The translations under genes were made by a program, and so were the position numbers. The notes beneath the pieces are model-generated. The model saw only the letters and a program-made list of their open reading frames with translations. It ran no database searches and was not told where the DNA came from. This document shows positions 23,447 to 31,596 of a stretch of DNA of 64,000 nucleotides, piece after piece (position 1 is the first letter of the stretch; every line of letters starts with the position of its first letter). Source of the DNA: Nonomuraea jabiensis (GTDB lineage: Bacteria; Actinomycetota; Actinomycetes; Streptosporangiales; Streptosporangiaceae); the NCBI RefSeq assembly GCF_014204795.1, contig NZ_JACHMB010000001.1, forward strand, positions 11,622,501 through 11,686,500, written 5' to 3'.

Positions 23447-24448
23447 ATGGCCATGGTCAGCATCAAGGACGTCGCCGCACACGCCGGCGTCTCCCCGGGC
23501 ACGGTCTCCAACGTACTGAACCGGCCCGGAAAAGTCGCGCCCGCCACCCGGGAGCGGGTGGAGGCGGCGATCAGTGAGCTGGGGTTCGTCCGGCACGGCT
23601 CGGCCTCGTCGCTGCGCGCCGGGCACAGCAGGACGATCGGCCTGAGCGTGATCGACATCGGCAACCCGTTCTTCACCGAGGTCGCGGCCGGGGTCGAGGA
23701 CGTGGCCAGCGAGCTCGGCTACGCGGTGATCCTGGGCAACTCGGCGGGCTCGCAGGACAAGGAGGATCGCAACCTGCGGGTGCTGGCCGAGCACCGGGTG
23801 CGCGGCGTGCTGATCACCCCCTCCGGCGAGGACCCCGGCCGGCTCGACCGGCTGCGCGAGCGCGGCATCAGCGTCGTCCTGGTCGACCACCCGGCGCACC
23901 GGCCCGACCAGTGCGCGGTGGCCGTGGACGACGTCGCGGGCGGCCGGGCCGCGGTCACCCATCTGCTGGCCAAGGGCGCGCGCAGCGTCGCCTACGTGAC
24001 GGGCCCGATGACGATCAGGCAGTGCGTGGAGCGCTGGGAGGGCGCCAAGGCCGCGATGCGGGCCGCCGGGCTCGACCCCGGCGACCTGAAGGTGACCGAG
24101 ACCGCGACGATGACGGCCCGCGCGGGCGAGAAGGCCGCCGCCGACCTGATCGAGAGCGGCCTGCCCGAGGCCGTGTTCTGCGCCAACGACCTGCTCGCGC
24201 TCGGCGTGCTGCGCGCGCTGCTGCGGGCGGGCGTGCGGGTGCCGGAGGACGTGGCGCTGATGGGCTACGACGACATCGACTTCGCCGCCGCCTCCACCGT
24301 GTCGCTCAGCTCGATGCGGCAGCCGACCTACCAGCTCGGCCGGATCGCCACCGAGCTGCTGCTGGACGAGTGCGACAACCCGGAGACGCACGCGCACCAG
24401 CACATCATGTTCCAGCCCGAGCTCATCGCCAGGGAGTCCACACAATGA
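23447..24448 (+). CDS. LacI family regulator of the rhamnose locus
   Basis: 333 residues. N-terminal LacI helix-turn-helix VSIKDVAAHAGVSPGTVSNVLNRP, hinge helix SLRAGHSRTIGL, and a periplasmic-binding-like sugar domain (VIDIGNPFFTEVAAGVED; FCANDLLALGVLRAL; VALMGYDDIDFA). ATG 23447 is used, with ATG 23453 as an alternative. Its end overlaps rhaK as ATGA, so the two are cotranscribed. Five copies of one LacI-type motif occur at its own promoter, GH42 and rhaM, which makes it the obvious local repressor with a rhamnose-derived inducer. This is inference from context. Confidence 0.92.
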   Translation: MAMVSIKDVAAHAGVSPGTVSNVLNRPGKVAPATRERVEAAISELGFVRHGSASSLRAGHSRTIGLSVIDIGNPFFTEVAAGVEDVASELGYAVILGNSAGSQDKEDRNLRVLAEHRVRGVLITPSGEDPGRLDRLRERGISVVLVDHPAHRPDQCAVAVDDVAGGRAAVTHLLAKGARSVAYVTGPMTIRQCVERWEGAKAAMRAAGLDPGDLKVTETATMTARAGEKAAADLIESGLPEAVFCANDLLALGVLRALLRAGVRVPEDVALMGYDDIDFAAASTVSLSSMRQPTYQLGRIATELLLDECDNPETHAHQHIMFQPELIARESTQ

Positions 24449-25857
24449 GCCGCCGTTTCGCCGCCGTCGACCTCGGGGCCTCCAGCGGCCGGGTGATGCT
24501 GGCCGACCTGTCCGACGGTCTGGAGCTGACCGAGGTCCGCCGCTTCCCCAACGAGCCGGTGACCGAGGCGGGTCGCCTCCAGTGGAACATCACCCGCCTC
24601 TACTCGGAGATCCTCGACGGCCTGCGTGACGCGGGCCCGGTGTCGTCCATCGGCGTGGACTCGTGGGCGGTCGACTACGGGCTGCTCGACGAGTCGTCCT
24701 CGCTGATGGGCAACCCGGTGCACTACCGCGACGACCGCACGCGCGGGGTGGCCGAGCGGGTGGCCGAGTCGGTCGGGGCGGAGACCCTGTACGAGGTGTC
24801 CGGGCTGCAGGTGCTGCCGTTCAACACGATCTACCAGCTGCTGGCCGACCGGCTCGACGGTGCCGTGACGATGCTGCTGATCCCCGACCTGATCGGCTAC
24901 TGGCTCACCGGCGAGGTGGGCGCCGAGGTGACCAACGCCTCGACGACGGGGCTGCTCGACGTGCGCACCCGGTCGTGGGCGTTCCCCCTGATCGAGCGGC
25001 TCGGGCTGCCGGCCGGGCTCTTCCCGCCGCTGCGGCAGCCCGGCGAGGCGGTCGGAACGCTGCGCCGGCAGGTGGCCGACGTGGTCGGCTGGTCGGCGCC
25101 CGTCACGGCGGTCGGCTCGCACGACACGGCCTCGGCCGTGGCCGCCGTGCCCGCCGCCGGTCCCGCTTTCGCCTACATCTCGTGCGGCACGTGGTCGCTG
25201 GCCGGGGTGGAGCTGCCCGAGCCGGTCCTGACGCCCGAGAGCCGGGCCGCGAACTTCACCAACGAGGCCGGCATCGACGGCACCGTGCGCTACCTGCGCA
25301 ACGTCATGGGGCTGTGGCTGCTGCAGGAGTGCCTGCGCGCCTGGCCGGGCTCCGACCTGCGCGAGCTGCTGAAGGCGGCGGCGGGCGAGCGGCCGTTCGC
25401 GGCCGTGGTCAACCCGGACGAGCCGGTGTTCCTGCCGCCGGGCGACATGCCGGCCAGGATCGCCGCCGAGTGCCGCCGCACGGGGCAGGAGCCTCCGTCG
25501 TCCCCGGCCGCGTACGTGCGGTGCGTGCTGGAGAGCCTGGCGCTCGGGCACCGGCTGGCCGTGCGGCAGGCGATGGAGCTGTCCGGGCGCGACGTCGAGG
25601 TCGTCCACCTGGTGGGCGGCGGGTCGCGCAACGAGCTGCTGTGCCAGCTCACCGCCGACGCCTGCGGGCTGCCGGTGGTGGCCGGGCCCGCGGAGGCGAC
25701 CGCGCTCGGCAACGTGCTCGTGCAGGCGCGGTCGGCGGGGCTCGTCTCGGACCTGGCGGAGATGCGCTCGCTGGTCGCCGCCTCCCAGCCGCTGCGCCGC
25801 TACGAGCCCTCCGGCGATCCCCAGGTGTGGGACAAGGCCGCCGCGCGCCTCGCCTGA
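24445..25857 (+). CDS. rhaK: Rhamnulokinase
   Basis: FGGY-family kinase that makes L-rhamnulose 1-phosphate, 470 residues. The N-terminal phosphate loop is VDLGASSGRVML; catalytic Asp in SIGVDSWAVDYGLL; the adenosine-side motif is VHLVGGGSRNELLCQLTADA. ISCGTWSLAG is typical of RhaB/RhaK. The start overlaps the regulator's stop. The substrate assignment rests on family resemblance plus rhaM, rhaI and the aldolase fusion a few kilobases away on the other strand. Confidence 0.93.
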   Translation: MSRRFAAVDLGASSGRVMLADLSDGLELTEVRRFPNEPVTEAGRLQWNITRLYSEILDGLRDAGPVSSIGVDSWAVDYGLLDESSSLMGNPVHYRDDRTRGVAERVAESVGAETLYEVSGLQVLPFNTIYQLLADRLDGAVTMLLIPDLIGYWLTGEVGAEVTNASTTGLLDVRTRSWAFPLIERLGLPAGLFPPLRQPGEAVGTLRRQVADVVGWSAPVTAVGSHDTASAVAAVPAAGPAFAYISCGTWSLAGVELPEPVLTPESRAANFTNEAGIDGTVRYLRNVMGLWLLQECLRAWPGSDLRELLKAAAGERPFAAVVNPDEPVFLPPGDMPARIAAECRRTGQEPPSSPAAYVRCVLESLALGHRLAVRQAMELSGRDVEVVHLVGGGSRNELLCQLTADACGLPVVAGPAEATALGNVLVQARSAGLVSDLAEMRSLVAASQPLRRYEPSGDPQVWDKAAARLA

Positions 25858-25930
25858 CCCCCCTCCGACCTGCGGGTTTTCGCCTCCCGGGAGCAGGGCA
25901 GGAACCCGGCCAGGGGTTTCGGGGGGCGTC

Positions 25931-28900
25931 ATGGACATGCGTTGGCCGCTGCTGCGGCAGCTGACCGGCGAGGACCGCAGCGGGCGGGGAGCGGCGGTGA
26001 AGTCGGCCAGGACGGCGGCGCTGCGCGCCCGCACGGCCACGGCCGACCGGGTGGTCAAGTCGATCTGCCCGTACTGCGCGGTGGGCTGCGCCCAGAACGT
26101 GTACGTACGGGATGACCGGGTCGTCCAGATCGAGGGCGACCCCGACTCCCCCATCAGCCGCGGCCGGCTGTGCCCCAAGGGCGCGGCCAGCCTCCAGCTC
26201 ACCACGGCGTCCAACCGCCGGCACAAGGTCCTCTACCGCCCGCCGGGCGGGACCGACTGGCAGGAGCTCGACCTCGGCACGGCCATGGACATGGTGGCCG
26301 ACCGGGTCATCGCCACCAGGCGCGAGACCTGGGAGTGGGAGCGGGACGGCAAGCGCACCGCGAGGACCCTGGGCATCGCCAGCCTGGGCGGCGCGACGCT
26401 GGACAACGAGGAGAACTACCTCATCAAGAAGCTGCTGACGGCGCTCGGCGTGGTGCAGATCGAGAACCAGGCCCGCGTCTGCCACAGCTCCAGCGTGGTC
26501 GGGCTCGGCACGTCGTTCGGCCGGGGCGGGGCCACCACGTTCATGCAGGACCTGCAGCACTCCGACTGCGTGATCATCCAGGGCTCCAACTTCGCCGAGG
26601 CGCACCCGGTCGGCTTCCAGTGGGTGATGGAGGCCAAGGCGCGCGGCGCGGTGATCATCCACGTCGATCCGCGCTTCACGCGCACGAGCGCGCTGGCCGA
26701 CCTGCACGTGCCCATCCGCGCGGGCTCCGACGTGGCCTTCCTCGGCGGGATCATCAACCACGTGCTGGACAACGACCTGTACTTCCACGAGTACGTGGTC
26801 AACTACACCAACGCGGCCACCATCCTGCGGGAGGACTACCGCGACGCCGAGGACCTCGACGGCGTGTTCTCCGGCTTCGACCCCGAGACCCGCGTCTACG
26901 ACGACGAGACCTGGCAGTACGAGGGGATCGAGGTCGCCCCGGCCTCCGGCCAGCGCGACAAGGACTACGAGCGGCGGGTGGGCAAGCTGCCGCCGGGCCG
27001 ATCGGAGGTGTTCGGCGCCACCGGCATGCCGATGGCCGGGACGCCGCGGCGCGACGAGACGCTGCGCCACCCGCGCTGCGTCATGCAGGTGCTGCGCCGC
27101 CACTTCGCCCGCTACACCCCGGAGATGGTCGAGCGGGTGTGCGGGGTGCCGCGCGAGCTGTTCCTGCGGGTGTGCCGGCATCTGACGGACAACTCCGGCC
27201 CCGACAAGACGGCCGAGTTCGTCTACGCGGTGGGCTGGACGCAGCACAGCGACGGCTCGCAGTTCATCAGGGCGGCGAGCATCCTGCAGCTCCTGCTGGG
27301 CAACCTGGGCCGGCCCGGCGGCGGCATCCAGGCGCTGCGCGGGCACGCCAGCATCCAGGGCTCCAGCGACGTGCCGACGCTGTACAACCTGCTGCCGGGC
27401 TACATCCCGATGCCGCACGCGCACGAGGGCGAGGGCCTGCGCGAGTTCCTGCGGGCCGACGCGCCGCACCGGGGCTGCTGGGCGAACATGCCCGCCTACC
27501 TGATCAGCCTGCTCAAGGCGTGGTGGGGCGAGTCGGCCCGGCCGGACAACGACTTCAGGTTCGGCTACCTGCCCAGGCTGACCGGGTCGCACAGCACGTA
27601 CGACACCGTGCTGGCGCAGCTCGACGGCGTCTGCAAGGGCTACTTCCTCCTCGGCGAGAACCCCGCGGTCGGCTCGGCCAACACCCGCATGCAGCGCCTG
27701 GGCATGGCGAAGCTCGACTGGCTGGTGGTCCGCGACTTCAACCTGATCGAGAGCGCCACCTGGTGGAAGGACGGCCCCGAGATCGAGACGGGCGAGCTGA
27801 TCACCGAGGACATCGGCACCGAGGTGTTCTTCTTCCCCGCGGCCTCGCACACCGAGAAGAGCGGCAGCTTCACCAACACCAACCGGCTGCTCCAGTGGCA
27901 CCACCAGGCGGTCGAGCCGGCCGGTGACGCGCGCAGCGATCTGTGGTTCATGTACCACCTGGGGCGGATCATCAGGGAGAAGCTGGCGGGCTCGGCCGAC
28001 CCGATGGACGCGCCGGTGCTCGAGCTCACCTGGGACTACCCGCTCGAGGGCGAGCTGTCAGAGCCGTCCGCGGAGGCCGTACTGGCGGAGATCAACGGCT
28101 GGGGCCCCGATCGGCGGCCCTTGTCCGGGGCCGGCGAGCTCAAGGACGACGGCTCCACGGTGTGCGGCTGCTGGATCTACTGCGGCGTCTACGCCGGCGG
28201 CGTCAACCAGGCCGCCCGCCGCAAGCCGCACACCGAGCAGGACTGGATCGCCGCCGAGTGGGCGTGGGCCTGGCCGGCGAACCGGCGGATCCTCTACAAC
28301 CGGGCCTCGGCCCGGCCGGACGGCAGCCCGTGGAGCGAGCGCAAGAAGCTCGTCTGGTGGGACGCGGACGCGGGCCGGTGGACCGGGTTCGACGTGCCGG
28401 ACATCGACGAGGACAAGGACCCCGCGTTCCGGCCGCCGGAGGACGCCCAGGGCGTGGCGGCGCTGTCGGGGATCGACGCGTTCGTCATGCAGGCCGACGG
28501 GAAGGGCTGGCTGTTCGCCCCGTCCGGCGTGGTGGACGGGCCGCTGCCGACGCACTACGAGCCGCAGGACTCGCCCGTGGCCAACCCGCTCTACGGCCAC
28601 CAGCGCAACCCGGCCCGCAAGCTCTACGCGCACGGGGACAACCGCTACCAGCCGAGCGGCGACGAGCCGGGGGCGTCGGTCTACCCGTACGTGGTGACGA
28701 CGTACCGGCTGACGGAGCACTTCACGGCGGGCGGGATGAGCCGGCACACGCCGTACCTGGCGGAGCTGCAGCCGGAGATGTTCTGCGAGGTGTCGCCCGA
28801 GCTGGCCGCCGAGCGCGGGCTCGTGCACGGCGACTGGGCCACGATCGTCACGGCGCGCAACGCCATCGAGGCCAGGGTCATGGTCACCGACCGGATGCCG

Positions 28901-29158
28901 TCACTGCGCCTGGACGGGAAGGTGCTGCACCAGATCGGGCTGCCGTTCCACTACGGGCCCAACGGCCTGGCCAGGGGCGACGCGGCCAACGAGCTGTCGG
29001 CGATCTCGCTGGACCCCAACTCCCACATCCAGGAGGTCAAGGCCCTGGCGGCCGACATCCGGCCCGGGCGGCGGCCGCGCGGGCCGGAGCTGCCGGAGCT
29101 GGTCAGGTCCTACCAGCGGCGCGCGGGCGTCGGCGCCGGCACGGGGACGGAGGCGTGA
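25931..29158 (+). CDS. Formate dehydrogenase alpha subunit, Cys type
   Basis: 1075-residue molybdopterin (bis-MGD) oxidoreductase, like FdnG of formate dehydrogenase-N along its length. The [4Fe-4S] site is C46, C49, C53, C81 (ICPYCAVGC, LCPKG). The metal ligand is C184 in NQARVCHSSS, where E. coli FdnG and, as I recall, many actinobacterial homologues carry selenocysteine; here the codon is TGC. Other blocks: EAHPVGFQWVMEAK, DPRFTRTSA, LGWTQHS-like VGWTQHSDGSQ, WAWPANRRILYNRAS. There is no twin-arginine signal, unlike E. coli FdnG, so the catalytic side should be cytoplasmic. Its stop shares a base with the beta subunit start. Confidence 0.95.
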   Translation: MDMRWPLLRQLTGEDRSGRGAAVKSARTAALRARTATADRVVKSICPYCAVGCAQNVYVRDDRVVQIEGDPDSPISRGRLCPKGAASLQLTTASNRRHKVLYRPPGGTDWQELDLGTAMDMVADRVIATRRETWEWERDGKRTARTLGIASLGGATLDNEENYLIKKLLTALGVVQIENQARVCHSSSVVGLGTSFGRGGATTFMQDLQHSDCVIIQGSNFAEAHPVGFQWVMEAKARGAVIIHVDPRFTRTSALADLHVPIRAGSDVAFLGGIINHVLDNDLYFHEYVVNYTNAATILREDYRDAEDLDGVFSGFDPETRVYDDETWQYEGIEVAPASGQRDKDYERRVGKLPPGRSEVFGATGMPMAGTPRRDETLRHPRCVMQVLRRHFARYTPEMVERVCGVPRELFLRVCRHLTDNSGPDKTAEFVYAVGWTQHSDGSQFIRAASILQLLLGNLGRPGGGIQALRGHASIQGSSDVPTLYNLLPGYIPMPHAHEGEGLREFLRADAPHRGCWANMPAYLISLLKAWWGESARPDNDFRFGYLPRLTGSHSTYDTVLAQLDGVCKGYFLLGENPAVGSANTRMQRLGMAKLDWLVVRDFNLIESATWWKDGPEIETGELITEDIGTEVFFFPAASHTEKSGSFTNTNRLLQWHHQAVEPAGDARSDLWFMYHLGRIIREKLAGSADPMDAPVLELTWDYPLEGELSEPSAEAVLAEINGWGPDRRPLSGAGELKDDGSTVCGCWIYCGVYAGGVNQAARRKPHTEQDWIAAEWAWAWPANRRILYNRASARPDGSPWSERKKLVWWDADAGRWTGFDVPDIDEDKDPAFRPPEDAQGVAALSGIDAFVMQADGKGWLFAPSGVVDGPLPTHYEPQDSPVANPLYGHQRNPARKLYAHGDNRYQPSGDEPGASVYPYVVTTYRLTEHFTAGGMSRHTPYLAELQPEMFCEVSPELAAERGLVHGDWATIVTARNAIEARVMVTDRMPSLRLDGKVLHQIGLPFHYGPNGLARGDAANELSAISLDPNSHIQEVKALAADIRPGRRPRGPELPELVRSYQRRAGVGAGTGTEA

Positions 29159-29955
29159 TGGGCCGCGTGGGGTTCTTCACCGACACCAGCATCTGCATCG
29201 GCTGCAAGGCGTGCGAGGTGGCCTGCAAGGAGTGGAACGCCGTCCCCGAGGACGGCCTGGCCTTCACCGGCATGTCCTACGACAACACCGTGAGCCTGGG
29301 CTCCGACACCTGGCGGCACGTCGCGTTCGTCGAGCAGCGCCGGCCGCTCGGCCACCAGGAGCCCGGGGTCGGCGACATGGACTTCCGCTGGCTGATGGCC
29401 TCCGACGTGTGCAAGCACTGCACGGAGGCGGCCTGCCTGGACGTGTGCCCGACGGGCTCGCTGTTCCGCACCGAGTTCGGCACGGTCGTGGTGCAGCAGG
29501 ACGTCTGCAACGGGTGCGGCTACTGCGTGCCCGCCTGCCCGTTCGGGGTGATCGGCAAGAGCGAGAGCAGCGGCCTGGCCGCCAAGTGCACCATGTGCTA
29601 CGACCGGCTGGGCGACGGGCAGGAGCCCGCGTGCGCCAAGACGTGCCCGACGGACTCGATCCAGTTCGGCGACCTCGACGAGCTGCGCGAGCGGGCCGAG
29701 CGCCGGCTCGACCAGGTGCGCGAGGCGGGGACGGCCTCCGCCCGCCTGTACGGGCACGACCCGGGCGACGGGGTGGGCGGCATGGGGGCGTTCTTCCTGC
29801 TGCTGGACGAGCCCGAGGTGTACGGCCTGCCGCCCGATCCCGTGGTGACCACGAGGGACCTGCCGTCGATGTGGCGGCACGCGGGGGTCGCGGCGCTCGC
29901 CCTGCTGGCGGGCGTGGCGGCGACGGCGCTGCCCATCTGGAGGAGGCGGGGATGA
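29158..29955 (+). CDS. Formate dehydrogenase beta (iron-sulfur) subunit
   Basis: 265 residues. Four ferredoxin-type cysteine clusters: CIGCKACEVAC, CKHCTEAACLDVC, CNGCGYCVPAC, and CTMCYDR with CAKTC, enough for four [4Fe-4S] centres passing electrons from the alpha subunit. A single hydrophobic helix near the C-terminus (AGVAALALLAGVAATALPIW) ends in RRRG, so it is membrane-anchored as in FdnH. ATG 29158 is taken; the GTG three bases earlier is also usable. Overlaps neighbours at both ends (TGATG and ATGA). Confidence 0.95.
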   Translation: MGRVGFFTDTSICIGCKACEVACKEWNAVPEDGLAFTGMSYDNTVSLGSDTWRHVAFVEQRRPLGHQEPGVGDMDFRWLMASDVCKHCTEAACLDVCPTGSLFRTEFGTVVVQQDVCNGCGYCVPACPFGVIGKSESSGLAAKCTMCYDRLGDGQEPACAKTCPTDSIQFGDLDELRERAERRLDQVREAGTASARLYGHDPGDGVGGMGAFFLLLDEPEVYGLPPDPVVTTRDLPSMWRHAGVAALALLAGVAATALPIWRRRG

Positions 29956-30929
29956 CCAGTCAGACCGACGTGCGCCTGGACGGCTCTGCGGAGCTGCGCA
30001 CCGAACGCGAGGCCACGCCGGGCTCGGCGGGCGACCGGCGCGAGCGGCGCAGGCCGCCGGAGGCGGGTTTCGACTCCTACTACGGCCGGCCGGTGCTCAA
30101 CGAGCCGACGTGGCAGGAGCACGACATCGCCGGTTACCTCTTCCTGGGCGGCCTGGCGGGCGCGTCGTCCACGCTGGCGGCCGTCGCCGAGCTCACCGGC
30201 AGGCCGAGCCTGGCCAGGGTCGGCAGGGTGGCCGCGCTGTGCGCGCTGGGCGGCTCGTTCTACTCGCTGATCCACGACCTGGGGCGGCCCGAGCGGTTCA
30301 TCAACATGCTGCGGGTGTTCAAGGTGACCTCGCCGATGAGCGTCGGCACGTGGATCCTCACGGCGTACGGCCCGCAGGCCGTGTGCGCCGGGGCCGCCGA
30401 CCTGTCCGGGCGCCTGCCCGGGCTGGGCCGGGTCGCCACGGTCGGGGCGGGCCTGGCGGGTCCCGCGGTGGCCACCTACACCGCCGCGCTGATCTGCGAC
30501 ACCGCCGTGCCCGCCTGGCACGAGGGGTTCCGCGAGATGCCGTTCCTGTTCGCCGGCTCGGCCGCGTCGGCGGCGGGCGGGCTCGGGATGCTGGCCGCGC
30601 CGCTGTCGGAGGCGGGCCCGGCCCGGCGGGTGGCGATGCTGGGCGCGGCCGTCGAATGCGTGGCCGCCACCCGCATGGAGCGGCGGCTGGGGCCGCTGGC
30701 CGAGCCGCTCAAGCGCAGCCGGCTGCTGCGCGCGGGCGAGGCGCTGTCGCTGGCGGGCGCGCTGGCCGGGATCACCGTGGGCCGGCGCAGCAGGATCGCG
30801 GCCGTGGCGGCGGGCGCGGCCCTGCTCGCGGGCTCCGCCTGCACCCGGTTCGGGATCTTCCGCGCCGGGATGGAGTCCGCGAACGACCCCAAGTACACCG
30901 TCCAGTGGCAGCGGAGGAAGCTCTCATGA
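29952..30929 (+). CDS. NrfD/PsrC-type membrane subunit of formate dehydrogenase
   Basis: 325 residues with about eight membrane helices after a 50-residue polar N-terminus. The pattern GYLFLGGLAGASS, FYSLIHDLGRPERF and TSPMSVGTWIL is typical of NrfD polysulfide-reductase-type subunits. It probably passes electrons to menaquinone. It replaces the haem b gamma subunit of E. coli formate dehydrogenase-N. Starts inside the beta gene (ATGA) and its end overlaps a 45-residue gene in the same way. Confidence 0.92.
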   Translation: MTSQTDVRLDGSAELRTEREATPGSAGDRRERRRPPEAGFDSYYGRPVLNEPTWQEHDIAGYLFLGGLAGASSTLAAVAELTGRPSLARVGRVAALCALGGSFYSLIHDLGRPERFINMLRVFKVTSPMSVGTWILTAYGPQAVCAGAADLSGRLPGLGRVATVGAGLAGPAVATYTAALICDTAVPAWHEGFREMPFLFAGSAASAAGGLGMLAAPLSEAGPARRVAMLGAAVECVAATRMERRLGPLAEPLKRSRLLRAGEALSLAGALAGITVGRRSRIAAVAAGAALLAGSACTRFGIFRAGMESANDPKYTVQWQRRKLS

Positions 30930-31063
30930 GCCGCAGAGTCAGCCGCGAAGTCATCGCCTACCTGCCGTTCTTCGGCATCGTCCTGGTCACCTGCGCGGCT
31001 TCCTGGCTGGCGGGCAGGACCGTTCCCGGCGGCCGGATCCGGGGACGTACGATCAGCAGATGA
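30926..31063 (+). CDS. 45-residue membrane protein coupled to formate dehydrogenase genes
   Basis: A short gene easily missed: a basic N-terminus (MSRRVSREV), one hydrophobic helix (about residues 10-29, IAYLPFFGIVLVTCAASWLA), then a basic, glycine-rich tail GRTVPGGRIRGRTISR. ATG 30926 overlaps the NrfD-type gene stop as ATGA, and its TGA overlaps the next start as ATGA. Overlaps at both ends argue that it is translated. It could be a small accessory subunit of the complex. No family is recognised. Confidence 0.72.
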   Translation: MSRRVSREVIAYLPFFGIVLVTCAASWLAGRTVPGGRIRGRTISR

Positions 31064-31596
31064 CCGAAAAGACCGAAACCACGCCTGGATGGCTCGCACC
31101 CGACGAACTCGAGTCGGTGCGGGGCCAGTTGCCCATCCTCTACGTCGACGCCGTGCCGGTGCGGGTCGACGACACCGGCGTGGTCACCCGCGTCGGCCTG
31201 CTGCTGCGCATCGCGTCAGACGGCACGGTCAGCCGGGCGCTGGTCTCGGGACGGGTGCTGCACCACGAGCGGATCCGCGACGCCCTCCTGCGTCACCTGG
31301 AGAAGGACCTCGGCCCCGTGGCGCTCCCCCACATCCCCGCCTCCCCCCAGCCGTTCACCGTCGCCGAGTACTTCCCCACGCCCGGCGTCACCCCCTACCA
31401 CGACCCCCGCCAGCACGCCGTGTCCCTGGCCTACATCGTCCCCGTGGCGGGCGACTGCCGGCCCCGCCAGGACGCCCTGGACCTGGAGTGGTTCACCCCG
31501 CAGGACGCCGCGTCGCCGGCGGTGCAGCAGGAGATGACCGGAGGGCAGGGCGTGCTGCTCAAGCAGGCCCTCGCCCACGTCGGCTGCCTGCCCTGA
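31060..31596 (+). CDS. Nudix-like protein (DUF4916 type)
   Basis: 178 residues. It resembles the actinobacterial DUF4916 Nudix-like proteins: PILYVDAVPVRVDDTGVVTRVGLLLR forms the opening strands, and YFPTPGVTPYHDPRQHAVSLAYIVPV the later sheet. I do not see the complete Nudix box (GX5EX7REUXEEXGU), so catalysis is uncertain. It overlaps the 45-residue gene and appears to be the last gene of the formate dehydrogenase operon. Its stop codon abuts the stop of the converging sulfatase gene. Confidence 0.75.
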   Translation: MTEKTETTPGWLAPDELESVRGQLPILYVDAVPVRVDDTGVVTRVGLLLRIASDGTVSRALVSGRVLHHERIRDALLRHLEKDLGPVALPHIPASPQPFTVAEYFPTPGVTPYHDPRQHAVSLAYIVPVAGDCRPRQDALDLEWFTPQDAASPAVQQEMTGGQGVLLKQALAHVGCLP

